From: Dysidea avara
Taxonomy: Eukaryota > Porifera > Demospongiae > Dictyoceratida > Dysideidae
Reading direction: 5' to 3'
DNA length: 64,000 bases
Assembly (NCBI RefSeq): GCF_963678975.1
Contig: NC_089278.1
Location: 12,691,959-12,755,958 of the forward strand
The notes beneath the pieces were generated by a model that was not told where the DNA came from, searched no databases, and worked only from the letters and a program-made list of their open reading frames with translations. Shown here piece by piece: positions 1 to 12,229 of this stretch. Within the stretch, counting starts at the first letter, position 1. Each line of letters opens with the position of its first letter. Made by a program: the position numbers and the translations under genes.

Positions 1-1013
1 TAGGTTGTATCATAGTAAGTGTGTATATACATACAGCTGTATCAGAGTTGAAACTGGGTCACTACTGCTGACCTGGACGACCCACTGATCTGAACTGACC
101 CAGATATTATCCGGTTTTAAACCAAGGTGTACATCAAGAGCAATAGTTTGGGTGCTCCACTAGCTAGGGTAGGTAAGTTAATTCACGATTGGTTAGTGGT
201 CACGTAAGTGTACAGATGATAAAACACAGGTAGGTGTGGCTTAGTGCATGCCTGCAGACTTCAACAGACCTTTCTGAAAATGAGTGTGGCTCCAGGTATA
301 TCTACAGACATTCCCATGCATTCCCTATAAGTAGGCATGGTTAAGTATGAAACTGGACTGCGGCAAGGGTGGATTAGAGTATGACGCAGAAATACATTTT
401 ATCAATGGATTAGTGAGTGTGGCTCCACGTAATCATACAGGCAGCAACGGACATGGCCTTGTGCATACCAACACACCTTACTGATAAATAGATGTGGTTC
501 CATGTATGCCTACTACAGACGATAAAGCACAATCCCAATAAGTGGGCATGGCTGGCAAGTCAACACATACGTACCCTTCCACAATGTCAAGCCATATAAG
601 TGGGTCAGACCTGGTTCACCCCGACAAAATATGGCCTGACCCAGTTTCAACCCTGAAATTTATTGTGACCTGGAAATATTTTCTTAGTAACGGTCATGGC
701 AACATTTGCTAAGCGATTGTTGTTAGTGATCACCAATCCATATCATTTTATCAATTTTGCTGTTATTTAAATTATTTCCATTACCTTACAGTTGTGCATG
801 TCAGTAACAAACCGATCATGATACTTGAAGCTTGCAGAAGTTATCGATGAATTATTATTAAGTTGATACAATTACACTGACTTTGGTATCTTGTGGTTGT
901 ATGTATATTCTATAGGAAGAGACTAGCGTACTCAATTACTGTATAAAGGACAATGTCTCATTTTACAACACTTATACCATCATTTATTACATTTTCGTCA
1001 TGTATGTAAAATT
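1..1013 (+). repeat. Left terminal inverted repeat of fold-back element
   Basis: It pairs with 4083-5096 on the opposite strand; only scattered substitutions and very small indels are visible. It contains the inner inverted motif pair at 47-60 and 638-651 and several degenerate GTGTGGCT repeats near 234, 284, 419 and 493. Confidence 0.85.
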
Positions 1014-3105
1014 TGCACACTCTAATGCTATAATACTTGTATTATTTTGATACATGTTACAAATAAAATCAACCTATGTACAAGAACTAAACTACTTACA
1101 AGCAACTAAAAGTAACTTAGCTACTTACAGGCAGTAATTAAAAAACTTAACCAAAGTCTATGCCATCCTCTCGACACAAAGCATAGTGCCTTAGAATCAT
1201 TCTGGCACTATATTTCCAACGAGTAACAGATATGCATTGCAGCAATTGTTTCCTAGCCAACTTTCAAAACAAGTCATTTTAACAGTGATATAGTGGATAG
1301 AGTGGATAAGGTAAAAGGTGACCAAACACCAAATGACTCACAAATTGGGAATAAAAGATTAATCACAGTTTCTAAATAGTGGATCCTAACCGGCAGCAGC
1401 AGCCACCCCAGCCTTAGAAGCAGCGGATCGAAGTAAGCTGGATGACCTAGAGAGAAATCTGGGTGATAAATATCCCCAGGATGAGAATGGTCAGAAGAGG
1501 CAATACCTTGCTCCCAGAGAACACCAGGGTGGTCTTGGAGTAGAGCATGATGTAATACAGTAACTGACATTGGATATGCATTGGGAGATGTGAACAACCA
1601 AGGAGATGGTCACCAAACTGATCAATGGTATATAAGCAAGTGCAAAGTGGTGACAAAGGAAACAGAGGGACACCCTACCACAGGCGAAGGGCAATGACAA
1701 AGTCATGTAGAGAAAAGGCCAAGCCTAAAGATGGTTGTGGGATTGCCTTCAGCCAGTATGCTGGTATGTAAAATTGTCAGAACAGTCATGAGGATTTGGG
1801 TGATAATGCATAGCGTGTAACCTCTTATGAAGCCATGGTCTAAATCAATTGGGGCTTTTGTTAATATATTAAGGACTTTTTCAAAATTTTAAGGGTGATG
1901 ACTTCATGGACAGCTTGAATTTGATGATAGAATTGAATTTGGTGAATTTATATATGAAATTAGGTGTGTTCATCAAAAGTAAGACTGATTCTGATTCCTA
2001 AGTGCTAATGTTACTAAATATTATCATGTAACGAAATCACCAAAATTAATGATTCCTGCAACTGATGATGTATACAGTATTGTGTAAATGGTTAGGATTC
2101 TGTAAAAAGAGAAGTTCAAACTGCTATGAGCTAGTCAGGTTATTTATGCATATGAGTCAACAGGTGGTCAACTGGCCTTCACTATCTGTAATATTACCTA
2201 TTATGCATACACCTGTACACTGGTTATATAATTATAAGCATACATCTCAAATAGTCGCACCAATATAACATTACATGACATTTCACTACCTCTCAGTTGT
2301 TTCCCCCTTAAATTGTAAAACTGTACTTGTGTATGTAGACTGTGGATTCATAATAATAATCACTCACAATCTTCTGTGAAGTCTGGTCCATTAAGAAATA
2401 AAAATTAATCTAATAGAATGCACACTAACAAGTAAAACACATCACACCACTTGCAAGTAGGATACGGCTGTTTTGGTGATCTGGTGATAGAAACTGACTC
2501 TTGACAGGACAATGTACTACACAATTGGCTTGCAAGATATATGACTTGTGATGTACAGTATCACAATTGAATAAGTGTGACTATTTATGTAATGGACACA
2601 TCTTATGATATGTCACCTTACGAGTGCATAGATGAATTCAAGATCAACAACACCATCCAGTGATGTCAGTTCTTAGCTCAAAGTAGAAACAGCTCCAGAA
2701 ATTCAGAATTTAGTTACGCATCTGTGATATTATATGTGGCCTTTTCAAGAACCTGTGTCATCATTTTAATTATAATAGATGCTAGCATACAAATACCATG
2801 GAAGGAATAATGTCAAACATTGTATACAGGTCGTCTTGTAAATATGTGATCATGAGACTCAAGTACCTTAAAAATGAAAATAAAGTTCAACTGAAGAGTA
2901 AGTTCAAGTCCTCCATGTATATTGATCATAGGTTATAAAGTATTATTACCATTGCATCTGAGAATGTTAGGTTATCAGAAGCTGATGTACACAGTAGGTT
3001 CATTTTTGTCAAGGAAATGAATATATGATAGATGTTGTGAGGGTGAAGTTGTACCTTGAGGAGTGCATGCAGTTTGGGTTTAAAAATTTAATATCACTAC
3101 TACAC

Positions 3106-3298
3106 TATTATGCTGCCACACTACCGTACAGCGTAATAACTTGACGAGGGAACTTTTGACGAATTCATTATTGTCAAGGAAAATTTTGACGAATGCACTG
3201 ACTTCAGTATTATAATTAACCAGTCATGTGAGCTTTGATGAGGAAAAGTTTTCCACCATTAAATTATTACGCTGTACGGTATTATGCTGCCACACTAC
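3106..3298. mobile_element. Small palindromic insert with 19-bp direct repeats
   Basis: The 19-mer TATTATGCTGCCACACTAC occurs at 3106-3124 and again at 3280-3298. Between the copies lies an insert bounded by CGTACAGCGTAATAA (3125-3139) and its reverse complement (3264-3278). It has inverted ends, no coding capacity and direct flanking repeats, so it looks like a MITE. Nineteen bases is long for a target duplication, so a local duplication is the alternative. Confidence 0.5.
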
Positions 3299-4082
3299 TA
3301 GTGAGAACATATTGCCATATAATAATAATTGGCTAGCCTACTTTGTGTTAAATTACATGTACAGTAATATGTGTTGTACAAGAGTTTGGTCCCATTACTA
3401 AATGAAGTGACTGCATGAATACCACTTGCACATTGTGAGAAAGATATTCTTCTTTCAGTTCAGTATATAGTCAGCAGAAATATATTATACGTGTATATGT
3501 GTAATTAATTATATATTCTAACTATACAGCTACTCACATGAATTAAAAACAGTGTGGCCATGTAATAAAAATGGGCTTAATTTAAATAACTGCTCTTTAT
3601 TCATAATAAACATACCCATATACTACTCTAATAATACATACAGTGAAACCTTTGTGTGATCAGGTCACCTGACACTAAATTGGCCATTGACACTGACATC
3701 ACAGTACATGGATTAAATGTGTCTTTGTGAAAAATGGCCTACATTATCTGCTCTAATACATTCACCGCAGCTGATTAATAAGATGAGATTTAACTCATTA
3801 TTCACAATATATATACGTATAATATAGAACAGTACATAGTACATTATGATAAATTACAAAATAATTATATTCTTGATATATACCAATTCTTAAGTATGTA
3901 TTAAATGAAGCATATATACACTGATTGCATTAACTCTCAAATAACTGTCTGGCATGCAGCCGGTTACGATTATGTTGTTATTCAGGTTTCTGTCTACTAT
4001 TAGATAAAAAGTAGAGTGAAAACAGACACATACGCACATCTGTTAACCTTAGTGAGCTAAAAATTATATATATATATCTGAC

Positions 4083-5096
4083 AATTTTACATACATGATG
4101 AAAATTTAATAAATGATGGTACAAGTGTTGTAAAATGAGACATTGTTCTCTATTTTAATTGAGTACGCTAGTCTCTTCCTATAGAATATACATACAATCA
4201 CAAGATACCAAAGTCAGTGTAATTGTATCAACTTACCAATAATAATTCATCGATAACTTCTGCAAGCTTCAAGTATCATGATCGGTTTGTTACTGACATG
4301 CACAACTGTAAGGTAATGGAAATAATTCAAATAACAGCACAATTGATAAAATGATATGGATTGGTGATCACTAACAACAATCGCTTAGCAACTGTTGCCA
4401 TGACCGTTACTAAGAAAATATTTCCAGGTCACAATAAATTTCAGGGTTGAAACTGGGTCAGGCCATATTTTGTCGGGGTGAACCAGGTCTGACCCACTTA
4501 TATGGCTTGACATTGTGGAAGGGTACGTATGTGTTGACTTGCCAGCCATGCCCACTTATTGGGATTGTGTTTTATCGTCTGTAGTAGGCATACATGGAAC
4601 CACATCTATTTATCAGTAAGGTGTGTTGGTATGCACAAGGCCATGTCCGTTGCTGCCTGTATGATTACGTGGAGCCACACTCACTAATCCATTGATAAAA
4701 TGTATTTCTGCGTCATACTCTAATCCACCCTTGCCGCAGTCCAGTTTCATACTTAACCATGCCTACTTATAGGGAATGCATGGGAATGTCTGTAGACATA
4801 CCTGGAGCCACACTCATTTTCAGAAAGGTCTGTTGAAGTCTGCAGGCATGCACTAAGCCACACCTACCTGTGTTTTATCATCTGTACACTTACGTGACCA
4901 CTAACCAATCGTGAATTAACTTACCTACCCTAGCTAGTGGAGCACCCAAACTATTGCTCTTGATGTACACCTTGGTTTAAAACCGGATAATATCTGGGTC
5001 AGTTCAGATCAGTGGGTCGTCCAGGTCAGCAGTAGTGACCCAGTTTCAACTCTGATACAGCTGTATGTATATACACACTTACTATGATACAACCTA
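4083..5096 (-). repeat. Right terminal inverted repeat of fold-back element
   Basis: Reverse complement of 1-1013. The outer tip CTTACTATGATACAACCTA ends at 5096, and the sequence after it has no counterpart in the window. Confidence 0.85.
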
Positions 5097-6311
5097 AATG
5101 GTAGCTAAACGGATTATCAAATATACGTTGCTGCCTAAAAACCACTCTTACAAACTCTCCAAATTAAGGACACAATAGAAAAATAGGCCAGTCTTTCCTC
5201 TACAGTTTTATCTCAAAATTCTGGGTACCAAAGTGTCCACAATAGAAACATTCCACTGTAGCTATGTAGCAAAAAGGAGGCATATAAATTACTGATTGGT
5301 TAGCCAATCCGTATCATTGATATGATGTACACCTACTGCAAACAGACATTCAAAATGTCATGTTCACTTTATCACTTAGTCGCTCACAAATTATTGTGAC
5401 ACAATACACCTTACAAAATGTGGGGGACTCACCGCTACTGTTGTTTCTTTGAGCATGATTTTCACTCCCATTGCCCTAGCCACTCACAGCACCCAGCTAA
5501 ACCAGGTATAAATTGTACCAGAACATAGCTGGGGTGAAAAGCAGTCATTCACTGGCTGGTGCTGTCTTACCTAAATAAATAAAATAAAGTAGTATTAAAA
5601 ATTACTTCACAGAAATGTATTTACAAGTGTCTAAACATTAACAGAGATAGAAAATGCAGTGGACACAGTAGGAAAACATTTAATAGTTTAGTTCACAAAG
5701 CACGTATGTAAGACCAGATCATGTCAGGCATGATTGGCTTTTAACACATTTTACAATCCAGTCAGTGGTGAAAAATATGACAAATGGACACATAACTCGA
5801 TGTAAATGTGTGTAGGGTTCTATCCATACTACACATGCATGGGAGCCAAGTGTTTGAACAGAACAAAACATTGGATGTCCACTACGTACACTGAGTCGAT
5901 CAACATTTTCAGTTCTAATACACACACAGACACTGACACACTGACACTGACACACACACCCACACACTGACACTGACACACACACACTGACACAGACACA
6001 CAGACACACTGACACACCCACACACACACACATGCACGTACGCACCCACACTGCAATTCTTTACAGAAGTACATATGTGTGTTTACAAAATAGTTTTGTT
6101 CAACTACAATTCAATACTATAGATTGTATGTACATACTACAGTATAGCATTATAAAATGACTGCTTGCAGCATATTTTACAATGTCTGTAATGGTAATTG
6201 TGCTGTCTACTCCCTTTTAAAGTTGCTAAGCAGTTGCTACGGACACTGTCAGACAAGCATTCTAGTGTATGCGTCTACACATATAAACATGACCCTGCTC
6301 CCCAGCAAACA
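5097..6311. other. Non-coding stretch with CA-type minisatellite
   Basis: No gene is seen. Positions 5920-6040 hold an imperfect repeat of CACACTGACA units; the cysteine- and valine-rich frames read across it are products of the repeat. Near 5165-5260 there are weak similarities to the CAGTGGAACCTC small transposon described at 23914. Confidence 0.6.
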
Positions 6312-6531
6312 CTGTACAGAGGGAAACTTTGGCAGGGAAAAACTTTGGTGTATTTGGTGATTTGCTACAGCGTTTAACCTGCAAATTACTCGTAGCACCT
6401 CAGATTAGCATCTTTATAGCTAAACATATTGAGCTTAAATTTGCCAAACTTTATTTCGCTAAATGTAATTTAGCTTGCTATTTGCCTGAGTTTACCCCTG
6501 CCAAAGTTTTCCTCTATACAGTATGACTCAT
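6312..6531. mobile_element. MITE with CTGTACAGAGG-type inverted ends
   Basis: The start (CTGTACAGAGGGAAACTTTG) is the inverted, slightly diverged counterpart of the end (CAAAGTTTTCCTCTATACAG). The element is about 220 bp and codes for nothing. The short frames across it are not supported as genes. Confidence 0.6.
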
Positions 6532-7210
6532 CAAGGTATACAACACATCACATACATGCAACTATTGACATAACTCACATAAGAATTTTGGTGCTTGATG
6601 CAATCATAGATCCATCATGTCCAACGCATGGTAGCAGTTGTTTCTATATGTCAAATCATTGCATAATACAAAATGGATAAAAAAACTAAATTGCATAATA
6701 CAAAAAGGATAAAGCTAAATTAGACGGAGTTCAAACTTACATAGCTAGCACCTCTGACACGCCTACTCAAAATAGGGACAAAACTCCTGATTTTTTATTA
6801 ACTGGGTGGCTATGTTAGGAAAATAGCTTTTTAATATTGAAACATACACAGTAAGAATTATACAATTGGCCAACAGTTATACACACTGACATACGTTAAA
6901 TAGCTATATCTAATAACAGAAACACTGATTTGCACAGTCATACTTACAGGGGCCGCAAGGCACAAACATTGATATGTGCACACCGATTCGCTTGAAACAC
7001 TGCTTTGCTCCTTGGGGTGCTTATGGGCTTCTGGTACTTGCTAAGTACCGTCGCAAAGCTGCATCTGTTATTACATTTTTAAGATAGTACACACCCATAC
7101 AATTATCCAAACACACACTAAAGCCACAATCATAATCTTAAGCCAGTACTCCTCGCATTGTCACAGTAAGTACACCGTAGTGTCGTCTGGTTTTTAGATC
7201 ACACACGCAT

Positions 7211-7211
<1 letters not shown>
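6532..7211. other. Stretch with no recognised content
   Basis: AT-rich sequence without a supported reading frame or repeat boundary. Confidence 0.5.

Positions 7212-7298
<87 letters not shown>
7212..7298. repeat. (CA)n microsatellite
   Basis: About 43 uninterrupted CA units. The poly(Cys-Val) frames on the minus strand are artefacts of this repeat. Confidence 0.95.
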
Positions 7299-7301
<3 letters not shown>

Positions 7302-8595
7302 CATACATATTACTACAACTACATTCGTACATGTACAATGTATATATACAATTAGAGAAAGATTATGGCAAACTCCAATTACACCACATGACACAGACTC
7401 TGTTAGGTATCATAAAAACAAATAACACTTATAAAAAAAGTATTACAGTCAGACCAACCTACATACATAAGCTTCAATCTAGTCAATATGTCTACAGGAA
7501 TGTTGTAGACTCAGAATTCAAAATACCTAGAAATTTTGATTCATCTAATGACCTCAAACAAATGTTGAACCACATGTTGAACTAATTGAACATTGACACC
7601 TCCTCTATCGCACATCCATACTAGTGTGTCCCAGGGACCTTACGGGTTTTCTCACATTGCTTTCCTATCTGTTACACAAGGTTTAACACATGGAAAAACG
7701 TTTGGTTATGTAATCAAATGCCATGGTGACCAACCTCTTCTGGATGCTTCCTCAGTTGACACTATGCAGCCCCCCACTTAAAGGTGACAATGTGAGAACA
7801 GTTTCTTGCACAACAACAACTGGGTATTAATACTGGAGAAACATTGCCTCCCTATTACCAGGCTGGTGCTTTTGGCATGTACAAGCTGTATTAATTACGT
7901 AGTTACAGGGACATGCACTATCCATGTGTATACTCAATGGGTCACTGTAGGCAATCTTCCTGTGGTGGTACCAGCACTGCTTATCTCAGAGGTGAAGATG
8001 TTGGCATTCAAAGTCCCACCTGACTCTCACGCATTACCACTTAAGACCTGCAATACACTTGCTAAATGGATGGATGTACATCAGTACGTACACAAAATGG
8101 ACAACACTTCAGGTTGCAGATGCCCAGGCTACTACTATATTTGAACCCAGAATACAACCATGGTGTGTGCACTGACACATGAAATAGCTTACTTCCAATC
8201 AACTGTCTGATGACCAGGAAAGCAGCCCTTGACATAGACCCATGGGAACAAACGTCTGAAAGAAGAGGTAGCCCCACAATATTAAAAAGAGTAACCTGTA
8301 TATCTATGGATGAAGGCCACACGTGATAATCAGCCCTACAACTAACCTCTGTGCAATCAACCCACGCCATGGTCATAGAAATACGCTCTGCTTCAAAGTA
8401 GAAAGAGTACCGTCCCCCGAGTGCCCTCAAAGCTCACCTCGCATGCCTCGACTAAACCAGAGAGGAAGAAACCTAGACTCGCCTGGTCTAGTAAAACCTC
8501 GTAACCTACCATGTGAGTAACATAGACCGTATTGGTCAAAATAACGTAATGTGACCATATACCATAATGGTCTATTTAGTAACGATATCAGGTTG
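7299..8595. other. Unidentified sequence with short open frames
   Basis: Three adjacent plus-strand frames of 62 to 112 codons (7331-7585, 7593-7781, 7806-8144) follow one another in different phases. I recognise no domain in them, and some lack an ATG. They could be a decayed mobile-element gene, but there is nothing to confirm it. Confidence 0.35.
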
Positions 8596-10833
8596 CTATT
8601 ATACGGAACGGAACGGAACGGAATGATGGACTAAACTACGGAACTGAACGCTTTCTCAAATTGAAGCTTGCAACTTACCATTGCTGAAACTGCCCTTACG
8701 AGTTATCAGTGGCACCTCCAGTGGGTGATTAAACATAACTTACATAAGATAAAAAGAATTAAAGGATCGATTGTGGGTTCTTTAGTAACGAAGTATTAAT
8801 TGTGGGATGAGCTGTATCAGTGATGTTCATCCTTGGTTCATCTACGGATATACCAAGAAGGGCACTTTATCTGAGCTGGTTTGCTCATTTTGACTTTAGA
8901 AAACAGTCTGGGCCGGCTTTTCAAGTCATATGTCAGTGTACAAATAAAGCAAGCAGGAAGACACCGGTAACAGGAAAGAGCCAGCTGAATTAAAACTTGA
9001 AGAATTTTGTGCAGTGTGAGAGGAGCAAATATTTTGGCAGATCGCAAAGGGGCTATATTCTGCGAATTGTATGTATGGAGTTATTAACAGCCGGTGCAGT
9101 GGACTAATGCTGTATTCAATAGTGAATTGATTTTTTCTGTTGCACAAATTCAAGGATGTGTCTGACTGCTAGCCTTGAATCAGGCCAAATGCCAAAACTC
9201 CAAGATCAACGAAATCTCAATTATAAGCCTAGCTATGCATGTGAAACCATGCCCATAGCCACCAGGCAAATGTGATTTGGACCAAGATGTGTGTATAATT
9301 TCAATGTATCTAGTCAGACCGGAAATGGAACACTCACATTAATTACATACCACCTAAGAATCCTAGGATTTCTTAAGTGTAACATTCCACATGCTTCACT
9401 TCAAACAAAACAGGTTAAATTTGTTCATCTATTTTCAAGTGATTCCCAGTCCAGCTGCATGGTCCATGAAATTACAGTGGGATCACATGTATTTGTTACA
9501 GTGTGGGCTGCTCTGTGTTGGATCTACTCTAGAGTTGAGATTTCAAGGTAGACTGTTGCTCAGCCTTCAACGTAGTAGTTTGGAACAGATGAACTCCCGC
9601 AGCTTTGCTGCCATGCCTCTGGTCCCATGTTACAGCGGACTGCAGCACCAGCACAACAACCCTGTCAATAAACCACTTTAATTTGTATTCTATTTATTTG
9701 CTTCCTGCCACGTGATATTCCAGGAACAATAGAATACTATCAGCTCATTTCAGTGGTCTATAACATCCAACAAGTCCTCAGTAGGTTGCAGTGGGGAAAG
9801 CTCCAAAACTAATAATTGGCCATGGTAAGCTGAGTAGAGCATTTTTTGTTGTTGTGATGTATAGCTACATTATAGTTTCACAACAAATCTTGTAGAGAGC
9901 TGGTTCAGATCCAAGTCTGATACTACATATCTCAAGGTATTCATTATTAATTTTTAGCATTGTTCTTTCTCTGTAGTCAGATCTTTTGGACTTAAACCAT
10001 GGGTACAATTTGATGGAAAAGTAACAGAAAAATTATTAGGTGTGGTAAAGTTTGGGGTGGGTGTTCTATTACTGCATGTTGTTGACCTAGTTTTGGGGAT
10101 GGATTGGAACCATTTGATGAATAGTAGTCACTCAAGAGAAACTAAACAGACTGGAGGCTGGAGGAGTTGGTACAGTCAGCCAACTGGAAGGACTGATAAC
10201 ACTGAATGGACTGGAAATACTCTACATACAGGATGATGTACTTTTTGTGAATGATTGTAACCCAAAATTTTCACAATTATATGATTATGCATGACTTGTA
10301 TTACTTTTATCAATAAATATATGTGACCAGATTTGCAAAAAGGGATCTTCCACACACATCCAATTCTATGAACTTGGAACATCATAACTTAGTGTTTAAA
10401 ACCTAACATTTTCTCCAGCCACTAAGCCATGTTGGTGTCCAAGTTCGTAAATTGGATGTGTGTGGAAGATCCCTATTTGCAAATCCGGTCACATGTACAA
10501 ACAATAAAACATATGAAAATCATGTTTCATAGTGCACAAAATAATATTGCCAAGAGAATAATTACTAGAAACGTTTTGGGACACGTAGCACTGTCAATAT
10601 TAGTACACAGCATCCAAAATGTGTCAAGCATCCGTGCCACCTAGGGGTGACAGGAAATCACATGGCCAGCATCACATGATCACTAACCTTCTTTGGATTG
10701 TTCCCGTGTACTGTGCCATGTGACCTCAGACGTGTAACTGAAACTTGCTGCTTGTCATTGCAAAGGGTAAGTTTTAATATTACTATAATACACTATAACG
10801 TGTGAGTGACACTATAGACAAGCGGAAAAAATA
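8596..10833. repeat. Repeat block A (direct copy at 40144)
   Basis: This 2.2 kb block is repeated in the same orientation at 40144-42381 with a constant offset of 31548 and few substitutions. It begins at CTATTATACGGAACGG in both places. The short frames inside it are conserved between copies only because the DNA is. I identify no gene. After 10833 the two copies diverge abruptly, and similarity resumes at 13954. Confidence 0.85.
10321..10494. mobile_element. Palindromic MITE inside block A
   Basis: The left half starts ATGTGACCAGATTTGC and the right half ends with the near reverse complement GCAAATCCGGTCACAT. Arms are about 63 bp. The second copy is at 41869-42042 within block B. Confidence 0.65.
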
Positions 10834-11020
10834 ATCTAAAAGCAAAAACTCATGCCGTATACATATAATTATGGTCATGCCCTTCCATTCTCCTACAGGC
10901 AGGATTAGTACATATACCCCGCACCATGTCACCCTTAAAAGTAAAGATGTCAGCACCTGAAGTTCAATCTCACTCTGTGTTTAACACATTGGAAGTAAGT
11001 TGGCATTTGCTTCACATACA

Positions 11021-11080
11021 TACACACACACACACACATGCACGCACGCACGCACGCACGCACGCACGAACGCACACATG
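11021..11080. repeat. CA/CACG microsatellite
   Basis: A CA run grades into tandem GCAC/CACG units. Confidence 0.85.
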
Positions 11081-11577
11081 TAGGATTATATTTCATGATG
11101 AATGGAAAGTATAACTATGATGGTATTTTATATGGTCAAGTTTTCAGTGTGAATACTATACCAGAGTAACTGACTGTTATATTAGAGTATTTAAGTGCTC
11201 TATTGGAGCAAATCACGCCTGATCTGCAGAATACAGCAGTTATATCGATCCAAAATTGTCAATACAAATTATGTACACTGTGGTTTTAAGGATAACGCAT
11301 ATGCACTGTCCAGCTCTATTCTTTCGCACATTACATGAAGCATGAAGTACCGTATGTGGATAGCATGATTATTACAACAAGCTAAGCTGGTATATACAAT
11401 AATTTTATAGTGTTGATCAGCTGTTGATTATTGCTCACCTGCTACCATCAGTAGTTTCTAGTCAGGGAAACACTTGTGGCATCACCTCTGCATGTGATCT
11501 ACTTCATGTCATTACAAACACCTCTCAATACGTGTCAGCTCTATAATGGAAGCAATTATATCAGCTTTACTACACAG

Positions 11578-12229
11578 TAGTGTTGTACTGATCTACCAGT
11601 CTAGTATCGGATCGGTACTGATATGGAAAAACTGAGCACAATCGATAGAACCGATATTTTGTAGAAAACACCGATTCGACTCCAATCTTCCTAATGGCCA
11701 TGTCTTTAAGTATACTACTGGACTTAATCTTTCATTAACTATAATGCTCTTAACTTAATAATCAGTACTGTAATAGGGCTAAAGTGCTATCATTTTCTTT
11801 GTTAAAACTACAAGAAGCCATATAATTACGCATGCGAGTAAGCATTTCTATTTAGTGCACTTACCCTTCAACTCTTGTGAACTATGTCAGATAAAAATGA
11901 AATACAAAATGCTACTACATGCATGAAATATATTAAAACACTTGAAAAACACCAAGCCTACAACCATTCAAGCACAGAGCCAAATCTTAGTGGGAGGATG
12001 CAATATTTGTGGTGGCTTATCATCTGGGTTGGGTAATTGAGGCTGCACTACCATTGGCACTGACTCCTGTGATCATTCTATATAACATTTTGGCCATTAG
12101 ACAAGTTTGAGAGTATTCCTAGGAACTAGCCACCTACATGCTGCAAATTCCAGCACATTTAACATTGACGTAAGATCGGTAATAAATGTTTTTGAATCAG
12201 TTCAGAAATGTTAGATTGGTACATCTCTA
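11578..12229. mobile_element. Non-autonomous hAT transposon with 8-bp TSD
   Basis: The left end TAGTGTTGTACTGATC and the reverse complement of the right end, TAGAGATGTACCAATC, match the TAGRGRTGTACCGAT type of hAT terminus. The element is flanked on both sides by CTACACAG (11570-11577 and 12230-12237), an 8-bp target duplication as expected for hAT. At 652 bp it carries no transposase. Confidence 0.8.

Larger units (their letters stand above)
1..5096. mobile_element. Fold-back element with ~1 kb terminal inverted repeats
   Basis: The first ~1013 bases are repeated as a near-perfect reverse complement at 4083-5096. The window starts inside or exactly at the left tip, so the true left end and any target duplication cannot be seen. 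No transposase-like frame is present in the 3 kb between the arms. Each arm contains degenerate internal repeats around GTGTGGCTCCA, and an inner inverted pair GTTGAAACTGGGTC (47-60 against 638-651). Long inverted arms built of sub-repeats without coding capacity resemble fold-back (FB-like) elements. The class is inferred from structure only. Confidence 0.8.

Noticed and set aside
1-5096. CRISPR or tandem array
   Set aside because: The repeats are two long inverted arms, not short direct repeats with spacers, and the DNA is eukaryotic.
5719-6074. Cysteine-rich small proteins on the minus strand
   Set aside because: Translation of the CACACTGACA minisatellite; composition follows the repeat.
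7138-7394. Poly(Cys-Val) frames on the minus strand
   Set aside because: Produced by the CA repeat at 7212-7298.
7331-8144. Three consecutive plus-strand frames as a gene
   Set aside because: Different phases, no clear splice sites joining them and no recognised motif.
8838-9681. Short frames shared by blocks A and B as conserved genes
   Set aside because: Identity extends equally through non-coding sequence, so frame conservation carries no information.
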